Below are positions 41,487-50,367 of a stretch of DNA of 64,000 bases, piece after piece; positions within the stretch are counted from its first letter, which is position 1, and the number at the start of each line of letters is the position of its first letter. Source of the stretch: Curtobacterium sp. VKM Ac-2865 (GTDB taxonomy: Bacteria > Actinomycetota > Actinomycetes > Actinomycetales > Microbacteriaceae); the NCBI RefSeq assembly GCF_015350905.1, contig NZ_JADKRZ010000003.1, forward strand, positions 62,001 to 126,000, written 5' to 3'. The translations under genes were made by a program, and so were the position numbers. The notes under the pieces were generated by a model that saw only the letters and a list, made by a program, of their open reading frames with translations, was not told where the DNA came from and searched no databases.

Positions 41487-43631
41487 TCAGCGCGCGGCGA
41501 GCTCCGCGACGATGCCGTCGCCGGGGCCGGCCTGCACCAGCTCGGCCTGGATCTCGGCGCGCTCGAGGATGCCCTCGATCTTGCGGATGCGGCCTCGGGG
41601 GACGATCGTGACGACGGTGCCCTCCTTGCCGGCACGACCCGTGCGGCCCGAGCGGTGCATGTACGCCTTGTAGTCGTCCGGGGCGTCGGCCTGCACGACG
41701 AGCGAGACGTCGTCGACGTGGATGCCGCGGGCGGCGACGTCGGTCGCGACGAGCACGTTCACCCGGCCGCTCGTGAGCAACTGCAGGTTGCGCGTCCGTC
41801 GGGACTGGTTCAGGTCACCGTGGAGCGAGGTCGCACGGATGCCGGCGTCCTCGAACTGCTCAGCGAGACGCTCGGCGTAGGCCCGGGTCCTGGCGAAGAC
41901 GATCGTCTTGCCGTCGCCGGCGACGAGCTCCTCGAGGAGACGGTCCTTCTCGCGCTGCTCGACCACGAGCACGCGGTGGTCGATGGTCGAGGACGCCTGG
42001 TCCTCGCCCGCCACTTCGTGCACGCTCGGCTCGTGCAGGAACTGCTCGACGAGGGCCGCGACCTGGGTGTCCAGCGTGGCGCTGAACAGGAGCTTCTGCG
42101 CGCGCTTGCCGGCCGGGGTGACCTGGGCCGTGGCCTCGAGGATCTCCTGCACGGGCTCGAGGAACCCGAGGTCGCACATGTGGTCGGCCTCGTCGAGGAC
42201 GGAGACGACGACCTCGCTGAGGTCGAGCGTGCCCTTCCGCATGAGGTCCTGCACACGGCCGGGAGTGCCGACGATGATGTCGACGCCGCGCTGCAGAGCG
42301 CCCTCTTGACGGCCGTACGGCACGCCGCCGTAGATCTGCGTCGTGAACAGGCCGACCGACCGGGCGATGGGCTGCACCGTGCGGTCGATCTGCAGGGCGA
42401 GCTCACGGGTCGGCGCGAGGATGAGCGCACGCGGGGCGCGGCCCATCTTGCGGTTCGCGCCGCCGCCGTTCTCCATGAGCTTCTCGACGAGCGGGGCGCC
42501 GAACGCGATGGTCTTGCCGGAGCCCGTGCGGCCGCGGCCGAGGACGTCCTTGCCTGCGATGACGTCGGGGATCGTCGCGGCCTGGATCGGGAACGGGCTG
42601 GTCGCACCGAGCTCGGCCAGGGCACGCGAGATGTTGCCGCCGATGCCGAGGTCGGCGAAGGTCACGCCCTCGACGTCGGCGGCGATGGTCGACTCGGCCT
42701 TGAGCTTGTCGAGCTTGACGTCGTCCACGGGGACGAAGTGGCCGGCGCGGGACGCGGGGGCCTCGCGGTCGTCGCGGTCGAAGCGGCGCTGGGGGCGCTC
42801 GTCGTTGTCACGACGAGGTGCGCGGTCGTCGCGGTTGAACGTGCGCGGGGCACGGTCATCGCGGTCGAAGCGGCGCTGCGGGCGCTCGTCGTTGTCACGG
42901 CGCGGGGCTCGGTCGTCGCGGTTGAACGTGCGAGGAGCGCGGTCGTCGCGGTCGAAGCCGCGCTGGGGACGCTCGTCGTTGTCACGACGGGGCGCACGAT
43001 CATCACGGTTGAAGCTGCGCGGGGCACGGTCGTCGCTGTCACGACGGGGTGCTCGGTCGTCACGGTTGAACGTGCGCGGGGCACGGTCATCACGGTCGAA
43101 GCGACGCTGCGGACGCTCGTCGTTGTCACGACGCGGGGCACGGTCGTCACGGTTGAACGTGCGCGGGGCACGGTCATCAGGGTCGAAGCGACGCTGCGGG
43201 CGCTCGTCGTTGTCACGACGCGGGGCACGGTCGTCGCGGTTGAAGCTGCGAGGCGCGCGGTCGTCGCGGTCGAAGCGACGCTGCGGGCGCTCGTCGTTGT
43301 CACGACGAGGGGCACGATCGTCGCGGTTGAAGCTGCGCGGGGCTCGCTCATCGCGGTCCGAACCGCGTGCGGGACGGCCAGCGCCGCGGGGCTCCCACGC
43401 CGGACGGCTGCCGCGGCTGTCGCGCGGGTCCCAGTTCGGACGGCTCGGGCGATCGCCCTGCGACGAACGGTTGCGGCGGTCGTCAGCGTCCCAGCGCTGC
43501 TTCTGCCGGGGCGCGGTCGGCTCCGGGGCGCGGAAGCCGCGGTGCTTGCTGCTGCGAGCGGCGGGGGTGCCGTTCGGGTGACGGGTTCGGTCGGAGGCGC
43601 GGTTGTCCGCGCCCTTGTCGTAGGGGGCCAT
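41487..43631 (-). CDS. DEAD-box RNA helicase with a long RDDRAPR repeat region
   Basis: A 714-residue helicase. Residues 1-285 are a disordered Arg/Asp-rich region with seven copies of a 29-residue unit, RDDRAPR(S/T)FN plus RDDRAPRRDNDERPQRRFD. The helicase core follows: Q motif with FPIQAATIP, Walker A GRGRTGSGKT, APTRELALQ, DEAD in VLDEADHM, SAT in FSATLD, then HGDLNQSRR and HRSGRTGRAG. Such proteins unwind RNA in ribosome assembly, decay or cold response, and the charged repeats may bind RNA or drive condensation. The ribosome site is GGAAAG. The 5' leader may be about 130 bases. Confidence 0.93.
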   Translation of the reverse strand: MAPYDKGADNRASDRTRHPNGTPAARSSKHRGFRAPEPTAPRQKQRWDADDRRNRSSQGDRPSRPNWDPRDSRGSRPAWEPRGAGRPARGSDRDERAPRSFNRDDRAPRRDNDERPQRRFDRDDRAPRSFNRDDRAPRRDNDERPQRRFDPDDRAPRTFNRDDRAPRRDNDERPQRRFDRDDRAPRTFNRDDRAPRRDSDDRAPRSFNRDDRAPRRDNDERPQRGFDRDDRAPRTFNRDDRAPRRDNDERPQRRFDRDDRAPRTFNRDDRAPRRDNDERPQRRFDRDDREAPASRAGHFVPVDDVKLDKLKAESTIAADVEGVTFADLGIGGNISRALAELGATSPFPIQAATIPDVIAGKDVLGRGRTGSGKTIAFGAPLVEKLMENGGGANRKMGRAPRALILAPTRELALQIDRTVQPIARSVGLFTTQIYGGVPYGRQEGALQRGVDIIVGTPGRVQDLMRKGTLDLSEVVVSVLDEADHMCDLGFLEPVQEILEATAQVTPAGKRAQKLLFSATLDTQVAALVEQFLHEPSVHEVAGEDQASSTIDHRVLVVEQREKDRLLEELVAGDGKTIVFARTRAYAERLAEQFEDAGIRATSLHGDLNQSRRTRNLQLLTSGRVNVLVATDVAARGIHVDDVSLVVQADAPDDYKAYMHRSGRTGRAGKEGTVVTIVPRGRIRKIEGILERAEIQAELVQAGPGDGIVAELAAR
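42773..43345 (-). repeat. Coding tandem repeat (87-base unit, about 7 copies) in the helicase gene
   Basis: The unit encodes 29 residues. Copies are nearly identical apart from Ser/Thr, Arg/Pro and Arg/Gly swaps, and one copy is shortened (RRDSD then DRAPRSFN). High identity at DNA level makes copy-number change by slippage or recombination likely. Confidence 0.85.
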
Positions 43632-43765
43632 GAGTGCTTTCCGGGGTGCAGACGTACCACGCAGCCCAGCAGCGACATCGGCGGGGGCGGTTCGTGGAGA
43701 GGGGGTTCATCCCGTCGTCGATCGACGTGATTCCAGCCCTCGAACTACACAACACCCAAACACGT

Positions 43766-43785
43766 CCGCGGCTCGCGAGCCGCGG
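43766..43785. other. Perfect 20-base palindrome upstream of the helicase gene
   Basis: CCGCGGCTCGCGAGCCGCGG has no loop. It lies about 135 bases upstream of the helicase start and about 40 bases from the PPK2 terminator. It may be a second terminator or a protein site. Confidence 0.5.
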
Positions 43786-43826
43786 TGTCGAAGGCCGACC
43801 GGCCGAGTCTACGCGACCACGCGCGT

Positions 43827-43862
43827 CGACACCAGCCCCGTCGATCGGCCGGGCTGGTGTCG
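43827..43862 (-). terminator. Hairpin terminator of the PPK2 gene
   Basis: CGACACCAGCCC (43827-43838) and GGGCTGGTGTCG (43851-43862) form a perfect 12-bp stem 33 bases after the PPK2 stop (minus strand). Confidence 0.7.
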
Positions 43863-43894
43863 GTGGGCGAGCGGGGCCTCCTGGCCGGAGGGGC

Positions 43895-44749
43895 TCAGGA
43901 CTCGGCGAGCCGCTGTCGTTGCTCGGCCACGTCGAAGTCCGCCGCGGGCCACGAGAGGTGCATGTCCTCGAGCGCGCGGAGCAGGAGCTGCTGGACGGCG
44001 AGGCGGGCGTACCACTTGCGGTTCGCCGGCACGACGTACCAGGGTGCGACGGCGGACGACGTGCGGTCGAAGGCGATCTGGTACGCCTGCTGGTAGTCGT
44101 CCCAGCGCAGGCGCTCGTCGATGTCGGCCGGGTTGAACTTCCAGTGCTTGTCGGGGCGGTCCAGGCGGTCGCCGAGGCGAGCGCGCTGCTCGTCCTTCGA
44201 GATGTGCAGCATCACCTTGACGATCGTGGTGCCCTGCGCGGCGAGTCGGCTCTCGAAGTCGACGATCGCGCCGTAGCGACGCTCGATCTCCTCGGGTGGG
44301 GCGTACCCGCGCACCCGCTGGATGAGGACGTCCTCGTAGTGGGAGCGGTCGAACACCCCGAGCTGCCCGGCGGCCGGGAGCTGCCGTTCCACGCGCCAGA
44401 GGAAGTCGTGCTCGCGCTCTTCTGCCGTCGGTGCCTTGAACCCGGCGTAGTGCACGCCGTTGGGGTCGACGGCGCCGACGACGTGCGACACGATGCCGCC
44501 CTTGCCCGCGGTGTCCATCGCCTGCAGTACCAGGAGCACGCGGCGCTCGTCGCCCGCGGTCGCAGCGGCCCACAGACGTTCCTGCAGAGCTGCGAGTCGG
44601 TCGGCTCCGGCGGCGAGGGACTCGAGGCCGTCGATCTTGCGTCCGGGGAAGCCCGGGGTGCCGTCGGGGTCGACGTCGGCGAGCTGGAAGCCCTCGTCGA
44701 CACGGAGGAGCGGTTCGGGATCGGCGTTCCAGGCCTTGCGTCGACTCAC
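43895..44749 (-). CDS. ppk2: Polyphosphate kinase 2 family protein
   Basis: A 284-residue PPK2, which moves phosphate between polyphosphate and nucleotides. The Walker A is LQAMDTAGKGG near residue 77. The lid and Walker B region reads GVFDRSHYEDVLIQRVRGY, followed by KVMLHISKDEQRARL, KHWKFNPADIDERL-WDDY and a C-terminal KWYARL. This resembles the PPK2 (AMP/ADP-phosphorylating) group, though the subclass cannot be fixed by eye. It has a single domain. A terminator follows, and the upstream gene is divergent. Confidence 0.93.
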   Translation of the reverse strand: MSRRKAWNADPEPLLRVDEGFQLADVDPDGTPGFPGRKIDGLESLAAGADRLAALQERLWAAATAGDERRVLLVLQAMDTAGKGGIVSHVVGAVDPNGVHYAGFKAPTAEEREHDFLWRVERQLPAAGQLGVFDRSHYEDVLIQRVRGYAPPEEIERRYGAIVDFESRLAAQGTTIVKVMLHISKDEQRARLGDRLDRPDKHWKFNPADIDERLRWDDYQQAYQIAFDRTSSAVAPWYVVPANRKWYARLAVQQLLLRALEDMHLSWPAADFDVAEQRQRLAES

Positions 44750-44835
44750 GGGTCCTCCTGCTTCGACGGTGACGGGTCGCCCTCATCCTGGCACCCCCGG
44801 GTGTCCAGCGTGCTGCGATCGGCCACACCTGGGGA

Positions 44836-44841
44836 TACCGT
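44836..44841 (+). promoter_or_regulatory. -10 element (TACCGT) of the esterase gene
   Basis: TACCGT lies 8 bases before the ATG at 44850. Confidence 0.4.
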
Positions 44842-44849
44842 TGTCGGCG

Positions 44850-45986
44850 ATGAGGTCCGGCCGTCGCACCCTGCTCGCGCTCGTCGCCGCGATCGTGGCG
44901 CTCGGCGCGGTCGCGTCGTGCAGTGCCGACCCCGCCGGCGACGGCAACCAGACCGTCACCGCCGGCGCCGTGATCTACCCCCTGTCGTTGCGGTACCACG
45001 GCATCGACGTCGTCACGGACGTGCCGTACGGCGGGGACCGACTGCAGCGGCTCGACGTCTGCCTGCCGGCGGACAGCGCACCGGGCACGACCGCGACGCC
45101 CGAGGGGGCGGCGACGCCAGCGGGTGCGGCTGCTGCCGCTGGGAGCGGGGGCCTTGCCGGCTCCGGGTCCACTTCCTCGGCAGTGCCGGAGGTCCCCGAG
45201 CCGGGTGCGACGGGCCGCACGAACCCGTCACCGACCGCGCCGGCCACGGCCGACCCCTCGGCGCTCGAGAAGGCCGCCACCGGGACCCGGCCGGCCGTGA
45301 TGATGGTGCACGGCGGCAGCTGGTCACACGGCGACAAGGACACGGCCGCGTACCGGGCCGTCTGCCAGTACCTGGCGTCCGCCGGCTTCGTCACGTTCAA
45401 CGTGGACTACCGCCTCGCCCCGACCGATCCGTTCCCCGCCGGGCTCGACGACGTCCGACGGGCGCTCGACTGGGTGTTCCGGCCCGCCACGCTCGAGACC
45501 TACGACGTCGACGCGGACCGGGTCGGGGTGTTCGGCGGGAGCGCCGGGGGGAACCTCGTGTCACTGCTCGCCGTCGAGGACCACCGCTCGACCGCGTACG
45601 CCGACGGTGACCGCATCCGTGCGGTCGTCGACCTGAGCGGACCGTCGGACCTGACCAGCCGCTCGACCGCCTCCGACGGGGTGTCGGCAGCGTTCCAACG
45701 GCGACAACTGCTGTACCTCGGCTGCACCCGGTACGACGCCTGCCCAGCGGCCGAGCGGGCGTCCCCGCGGTACAACGTGACGGCGGACACCCCGCCGTTC
45801 TTCATCGGGCACTCGACCCACGAGTTCATCCCGATGTGGGAGTCCCAGGACTTCGCCTCGGCCCTGCGCGACGAGGGCGTCCCGGTCACCTTCGTCGCGG
45901 TCGAGGGCACCGCGCACTCGATCGCCCAGCTCGACCAGGCGATGAGCGAGCGCGTCGTGCGGTTCCTGCGGCGGACGCTGCGCTGA
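44850..45986 (+). CDS. Alpha/beta hydrolase lipoprotein (BD-FAE/HSL-like esterase)
   Basis: A 378-residue exported esterase. The N-terminus is a lipoprotein signal with lipobox VASC (Cys near 26). A Pro/Ala/Thr-rich insertion (about 75-140) sits between the first strands and the catalytic core. Core motifs are MMVHGGSWSHGD (oxyanion hole), the nucleophile GVFGGSAGGNL, the acid region IGHSTHEFIP, and the catalytic His in GTAHSI. The fold fits carboxylesterases or feruloyl esterase-like enzymes. The ATG at 44850 begins the signal peptide. The frame is open further upstream. Confidence 0.87.
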   Translation: MRSGRRTLLALVAAIVALGAVASCSADPAGDGNQTVTAGAVIYPLSLRYHGIDVVTDVPYGGDRLQRLDVCLPADSAPGTTATPEGAATPAGAAAAAGSGGLAGSGSTSSAVPEVPEPGATGRTNPSPTAPATADPSALEKAATGTRPAVMMVHGGSWSHGDKDTAAYRAVCQYLASAGFVTFNVDYRLAPTDPFPAGLDDVRRALDWVFRPATLETYDVDADRVGVFGGSAGGNLVSLLAVEDHRSTAYADGDRIRAVVDLSGPSDLTSRSTASDGVSAAFQRRQLLYLGCTRYDACPAAERASPRYNVTADTPPFFIGHSTHEFIPMWESQDFASALRDEGVPVTFVAVEGTAHSIAQLDQAMSERVVRFLRRTLR

Positions 45987-46096
45987 CGGAGCGGGCGGTC
46001 GGGCGGTCGGTCAGACCGCGGACCGGTCTGTACCCCGGGCGGGTGCCACCCGGAGTCGGGCTGCCGGCGGCGCACCGTCCGGACGAGACTTCCCGG

Positions 46097-46348
46097 GTGA
46101 CCGACACCTCGACCCTCCTCGTGCGACCCACCACCAGCTGGCAGCACCGCTCGCTCGCCAGCACCGCGGCGGAGCTGCTGCTCGGGCTGTCGTTCGTGGT
46201 GACCGTGGCCTTCGCGGGCTGGGGCGTGGCGACCGGCCACACCTCGCCGGTCGCCCAGCTCGGTGCGGTCGTGTTCCTCGTGACGCTGACCGTCGTCCTG
46301 GTGAACTGGTTCACGCAGCTCGAGGTCGAGGACGCCGAGGGGCGCTAG
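46097..46348 (+). CDS. Small two-helix membrane protein
   Basis: An 83-residue protein with two hydrophobic helices (about 24-44 and 51-72) and a charged C-terminus EVEDAEGR. GTG start with GGACGAG about 9 bases upstream. I recognise no family. Its TAG stop shares bases with the TAG stop of the RND exporter on the other strand (CTAG), so the two genes converge with no spacer. Confidence 0.6.
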   Translation: MTDTSTLLVRPTTSWQHRSLASTAAELLLGLSFVVTVAFAGWGVATGHTSPVAQLGAVVFLVTLTVVLVNWFTQLEVEDAEGR

Positions 46349-49300
46349 CGCGCGTACTGGTCCTTCCACTCCTGACGGCCCGACCGGGTGAAGGTCTCCC
46401 GGAGCCACTGCCGGAACCGACGCCGCGGGCGGCCTGCGGCGCGACGGTCTGCACGCCACTCCAGCGCCCGCTCCACCAGGAAGTACAGCGCCGGCAGCAC
46501 GATGAGCGTCAGCAGAGTAGACGACACGAGCCCGCCGATCACCACGAGTGCGAGCGGCTGCGAGATGAAGCCGCCCTGCCCGGTGACCCCGATCGCCATC
46601 GGCACCAGCGCGAAGATCGTCGCGAGCGCCGTCATCAGGATCGGCCGGAGTCGTCGTGTGGCGCCCTCGACCAGGGCCTCGCGCACGCGGAGGCCCCGTC
46701 GTCGGTACTGGTTGACGAGGTCGATGAGCACGATCGCGTTCGTCACGACGATGCCGACGAGCATGAGCACGCCGATGAGCGAGGCCACCCCGAGCGGGAT
46801 GCCCGACACGAGCTGCAGCAGGATCGCCCCCGTCGCCGCGAACGGCACGGACACGAGCAGCAGCACCGGCTGGTACAGGTTGCGGAAGGTCGCGACCATG
46901 ACGACGTAGACGATCAGGATCGCCACCAGGGCCGCGAGCAGCAGCTGGCTGAACGCCGACGACTGGCTCGAGGCGACGCCGCCGATCGACGCTGACGCGC
47001 CCTTCGGCAGGTCGAGCTGGTCCACCGCCGAGGTGACGGACTGCACCGCTGCCCCGAGGTTCGCCGGGTCCGGGGTCACCGTGATGGTGGCCGTCCGGAC
47101 CGCGTCCGACGTGGTGACCGTGGTCGGTCCGTCCGCACGCTCGACCGTCGCGACGTCCGACAGCGGGACGGAGCCCGTCGCGGTCGGCACCGAGAGCGCC
47201 CGCAGCGCGGCGATCGTCGTCGGCGGTTCCGGGTCGGCGATGTAGACGTCGAGGGTGGCGTCCTCGATCTCGACCGAGCCCGTGTCACGCGGGGACACCG
47301 ACGCGGCGACGAGCCCGCCGACCTGGGTCTCGGTGAGCCCGAGCTCGGCGGCCTTCGCCCGGTCGACCCGGACGGCCAGGTAGGGCTCGGCGGCGGAGAG
47401 GTTGCTCGACGCGCCGGTCGTGTCGTCCAGGCCCCGCATCTTCGCGAGCACCCGGTCGGACGCCGTCTTGAGCTGCGCCTGGGTCGGCGCCGTGACGTCG
47501 ACCTCGATGTCGCTGCTGCCGCCGAAGGCCCCGCCGGCAGAGGACACTGCGACGTTCCCAGCACCCGTGATCCCGTCGAGGCGCTTGCGGGTGTCGGACT
47601 GGATCCGGGTCTGGTCGGCACCGGACGTGGTGGTGACCGCGTACTGGATCGACGCCGTCCCGCCGCCGCCGAACGCGGCCTGGATCGACTGACCGCTCGA
47701 CCCGATCGTGGTCTGCACGGTCTCGACGCCGTCGACCGCGCGGAGTTCGCGCTCGACCTTGCGGGCTGCGTCCGACTGGACCGCGAGCGAGCTCCCCGGT
47801 TCGAGGTCCTGCGTGACCGTGAACGTGTTCTGGCCGGAGTCGCCGAGGTAGTTCGTCTTCACGAACGGCAGCGCGGCGGCGGTCCCGCCGAGCACCAGCA
47901 CGGCGAGGAGGACGACGACCCACGGGAACCGCAGCACCCAGTGCAGCAGCGGCTGGTACCCGCGCCGCAGCCGGTCGGGAGCGCTGGCGTCGTGCAGGTC
48001 GGCGGCACTGCTGAGCGTGGTGCTCGTGGCCGACGAGGACGAGGACGCGGACGCCGCCGCCGCGTGCTTGTGGCCCTTCGGCGCGCGGAGGAACCAGTAC
48101 GCCAGCACGGGCACGATCGTCAGCGAGACGAGCAGCGACGCCACGAGCGCCATCGACACGGTGAGGGCGAACGGCCGGAAGAGCTCACCGACGAGCTCGG
48201 CGACGAACGCCACCGGCAGGAACACCACGACGGTCGTCACGGTGGACGCGGTCACGGCGCCGGCGACCTCGCGCACGCCGTCGAGCACGGCCTGGCGCCG
48301 GTCGACCCCGGGTTGCAGGTGCCGCTTGATGTTCTCGATCACGACGATGGAGTCGTCGACCACGCGGCCGATCGCGATCGTCAGCGCGGCGAGCGTGATG
48401 ATGTTGAGCGTGTACCCGGCGGCGCGCATGCCGATCGCCGCGAGCAGCACCGAGGTCGGGATCGAGATCGCGGTGACGAGCGTCGACCGGACGGACAGCA
48501 GGAACACCAGGATCACGACCACGGCGAAGCCGAGCCCGAGCAGCCCTTCCTCGGCCAGCGAGTCGATGGACTGCTGGATGTAGGGCGCCTGGTCGAACAC
48601 GACCGTGAACTTGGGGTCCCCGGTGATCTTGGACTCGATGCCGGGCAGGGCGTCGCGGACGGTCGTGGAGACGTCCACCGTGTTGGCCTGCTGGGTCTTG
48701 GTGATCGCGATGGTCAGCGCCTGCTCACCGTCCACACGGCTGATCGACGTGCGCGGGGACTCCTTGATCGCGACCGTCGCCACGTCCCCGAGGGTCGTCG
48801 CCACGGGGGCGCCGGTGACGTCCTTGCCGCCGGTCAGGGGCAGGGCAGCGATGTCGGCGGTCGACGCGATGCGCTCCCCCGTCTGCACCGAGAGCGTCGA
48901 GCCGTCCTGCGTCAGGCTGCCGCCGGGGATGAGCGTGCCGTTGTCGTCGAGGGCGTCGGAGATGGTGGTCTCGGACAGGCCCCTGGCGGCGAGCTCGTCG
49001 CGGTCGGGGGTGATCACCACGCGGCGACCCGGGTTGCCGAAGACGTCGGCCTCGCGCACGCCGTCGAGCTTCTCGAGGTCGGGGATCGCCGTCGCGTTCA
49101 ACCGGTCGACGAGCTGCTCCTGGTCACCCTTGGCGGACACGGCGAGCTGGAGCACGGGCAGGTCGTCGAAGGACCCGGTGACGATCTGCGTCTGCACGGA
49201 GTCCGGCAGGGAGAGAGCGTTGACGACGGTCTGGATCTTGTCCTCGGCGCTGGCGAGGTTGGACCCGTAGTCGAACTCGGCGGAGACGACGCTCTGCCCG

Positions 49301-49560
49301 GTCGAGGACGTCGCCGACGTGGACTTGAGGTCCGGCACCGCCTGGATGCCCTGCTCGATCTTGGTCGAGACGTCGTTCGACACGACCTGCGGGGTCGCGC
49401 CGGGGTAGGCGCTGACGATCGCGATCTGCGGGAACTGGACGCTCGGGATCAGCTCCTGCTTGAGGCTGGAGAGCGCGATCCCGCCGAACACCGCGACGAC
49501 GATGGTGACGAGCGCGATGAGCGCGCGGTTCCGCAGGCTGAAGACCGAGAGGAGGTGCAC
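46345..49560 (-). CDS. RND family efflux permease (HAE1-like)
   Basis: A 1071-residue permease with the AcrB-type layout: 12 helices with two large external loops after helices 1 and 7. Helix 4 carries the proton-relay pair in AIGRVVDDSIVVIENIKRH. ELIPSVQFPQIAIVSAYPGATPQ after helix 1 is the HAE1 signature, close to SwrC/YerP of Bacillus. No membrane-fusion protein or outer-membrane gene accompanies it, which is usual in Gram-positives. It exports amphiphiles or surfactant-like compounds in relatives. A Ser/Ala-rich insertion lies near residues 500-525. Confidence 0.94.
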   Translation of the reverse strand: MHLLSVFSLRNRALIALVTIVVAVFGGIALSSLKQELIPSVQFPQIAIVSAYPGATPQVVSNDVSTKIEQGIQAVPDLKSTSATSSTGQSVVSAEFDYGSNLASAEDKIQTVVNALSLPDSVQTQIVTGSFDDLPVLQLAVSAKGDQEQLVDRLNATAIPDLEKLDGVREADVFGNPGRRVVITPDRDELAARGLSETTISDALDDNGTLIPGGSLTQDGSTLSVQTGERIASTADIAALPLTGGKDVTGAPVATTLGDVATVAIKESPRTSISRVDGEQALTIAITKTQQANTVDVSTTVRDALPGIESKITGDPKFTVVFDQAPYIQQSIDSLAEEGLLGLGFAVVVILVFLLSVRSTLVTAISIPTSVLLAAIGMRAAGYTLNIITLAALTIAIGRVVDDSIVVIENIKRHLQPGVDRRQAVLDGVREVAGAVTASTVTTVVVFLPVAFVAELVGELFRPFALTVSMALVASLLVSLTIVPVLAYWFLRAPKGHKHAAAASASSSSSATSTTLSSAADLHDASAPDRLRRGYQPLLHWVLRFPWVVVLLAVLVLGGTAAALPFVKTNYLGDSGQNTFTVTQDLEPGSSLAVQSDAARKVERELRAVDGVETVQTTIGSSGQSIQAAFGGGGTASIQYAVTTTSGADQTRIQSDTRKRLDGITGAGNVAVSSAGGAFGGSSDIEVDVTAPTQAQLKTASDRVLAKMRGLDDTTGASSNLSAAEPYLAVRVDRAKAAELGLTETQVGGLVAASVSPRDTGSVEIEDATLDVYIADPEPPTTIAALRALSVPTATGSVPLSDVATVERADGPTTVTTSDAVRTATITVTPDPANLGAAVQSVTSAVDQLDLPKGASASIGGVASSQSSAFSQLLLAALVAILIVYVVMVATFRNLYQPVLLLVSVPFAATGAILLQLVSGIPLGVASLIGVLMLVGIVVTNAIVLIDLVNQYRRRGLRVREALVEGATRRLRPILMTALATIFALVPMAIGVTGQGGFISQPLALVVIGGLVSSTLLTLIVLPALYFLVERALEWRADRRAAGRPRRRFRQWLRETFTRSGRQEWKDQYAR

Positions 49561-49635
49561 GCTCCGATCCTCGCAGGCAGGGCTGACAGCGGACGCATCA
49601 GCAGCGTCACCGCGACCGTGGGACCACCGGACCCG

Positions 49636-50283
49636 TCAGCTGAGCAGGACGTACGCGCCGAGCACCCCGACCGTCCCGAGCACGCCGCACCCGAGCGCCA
49701 CGACCCGTCCCACCGGTGTCCGCGCGAGCACGACCCCGACGAGCAGCACGCCCGCCCCGACGACGATCTCGACGATCCACGTCGCGACGCCCGTGGTCTC
49801 GGCGACCTGCAGCAGGCAGCGGATGCCCTCACCGACGAGGACGGCTGCGGTCACGCCGAAGGCCGCTCCACGCCAGCGGCCGTCCCGGGAGCGGACGGCC
49901 ACGGCGACGGCACCCGCGAGCACCCCGGCCGGGAAGCCCATCAGCACCCAGAAGCTCGTGATCGACAGCACGTCCGGGAAGCCGCGCAGGTTCGACGCCG
50001 CCCAGTACCCCACGTGCAGGAGCTCGAGCAGGACGATGCCGGTCACCATCGCCACGGGCAGCCCGACGCGTCCGCCGCGCACCCGCATGACGAGCAGCAG
50101 CGCGACGGCGACGATGAACCAGGGTCCGGCCGAGTTGGCGACGCTCGACAGCCCCGTGACGCCCTGGCCGTACGAGGTGAGCACCCCCGCGAGCAGCGCC
50201 CCGCCGAACGCCATCGAGACCCGGGCGGCCGCGGGCACGGCCGGGACGGCGGGGACGGAGCTGCTCGCGGTGATCGGTGTCAT
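49636..50283 (-). CDS. Polytopic membrane protein of unknown function (DUF6518-like)
   Basis: A 215-residue protein with about seven hydrophobic helices and short loops. Features such as SVANSAGPWFIVAVAL and ELLHVGYWAASNLRGFPDVL recall the DUF6518 family, an assignment made from memory and not certain. No catalytic motif is visible. It stands between the RND exporter and the YczR gene on the same strand, with an 84-base gap to the latter and 75 to the former, and no clear link to either. Confidence 0.7.
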   Translation of the reverse strand: MTPITASSSVPAVPAVPAAARVSMAFGGALLAGVLTSYGQGVTGLSSVANSAGPWFIVAVALLLVMRVRGGRVGLPVAMVTGIVLLELLHVGYWAASNLRGFPDVLSITSFWVLMGFPAGVLAGAVAVAVRSRDGRWRGAAFGVTAAVLVGEGIRCLLQVAETTGVATWIVEIVVGAGVLLVGVVLARTPVGRVVALGCGVLGTVGVLGAYVLLS

Positions 50284-50367
50284 GCGCCCAGCATCGCGAG
50301 CGCCCGGCGCACCGTCGTCCCACCAGGGAGCCAGCCGGGTCCACCGACAGGATGATCCCGCCCCGCC

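Noticed and set aside
42773..43345. Regular repeats resembling a CRISPR array
   Set aside because: The period is 87 bases without unique spacers, and the units encode an in-frame protein repeat. No cas genes are present.
41655..43730. A plus-strand frame of about 690 codons with Val/Arg/Thr repeats
   Set aside because: The repeats mirror the coding repeats of the DEAD-box helicase on the other strand. No ribosome site or family resemblance.
47941..50355. A plus-strand frame of about 800 codons opposite the RND exporter
   Set aside because: Antisense shadow; the real gene carries full RND motifs on the minus strand.
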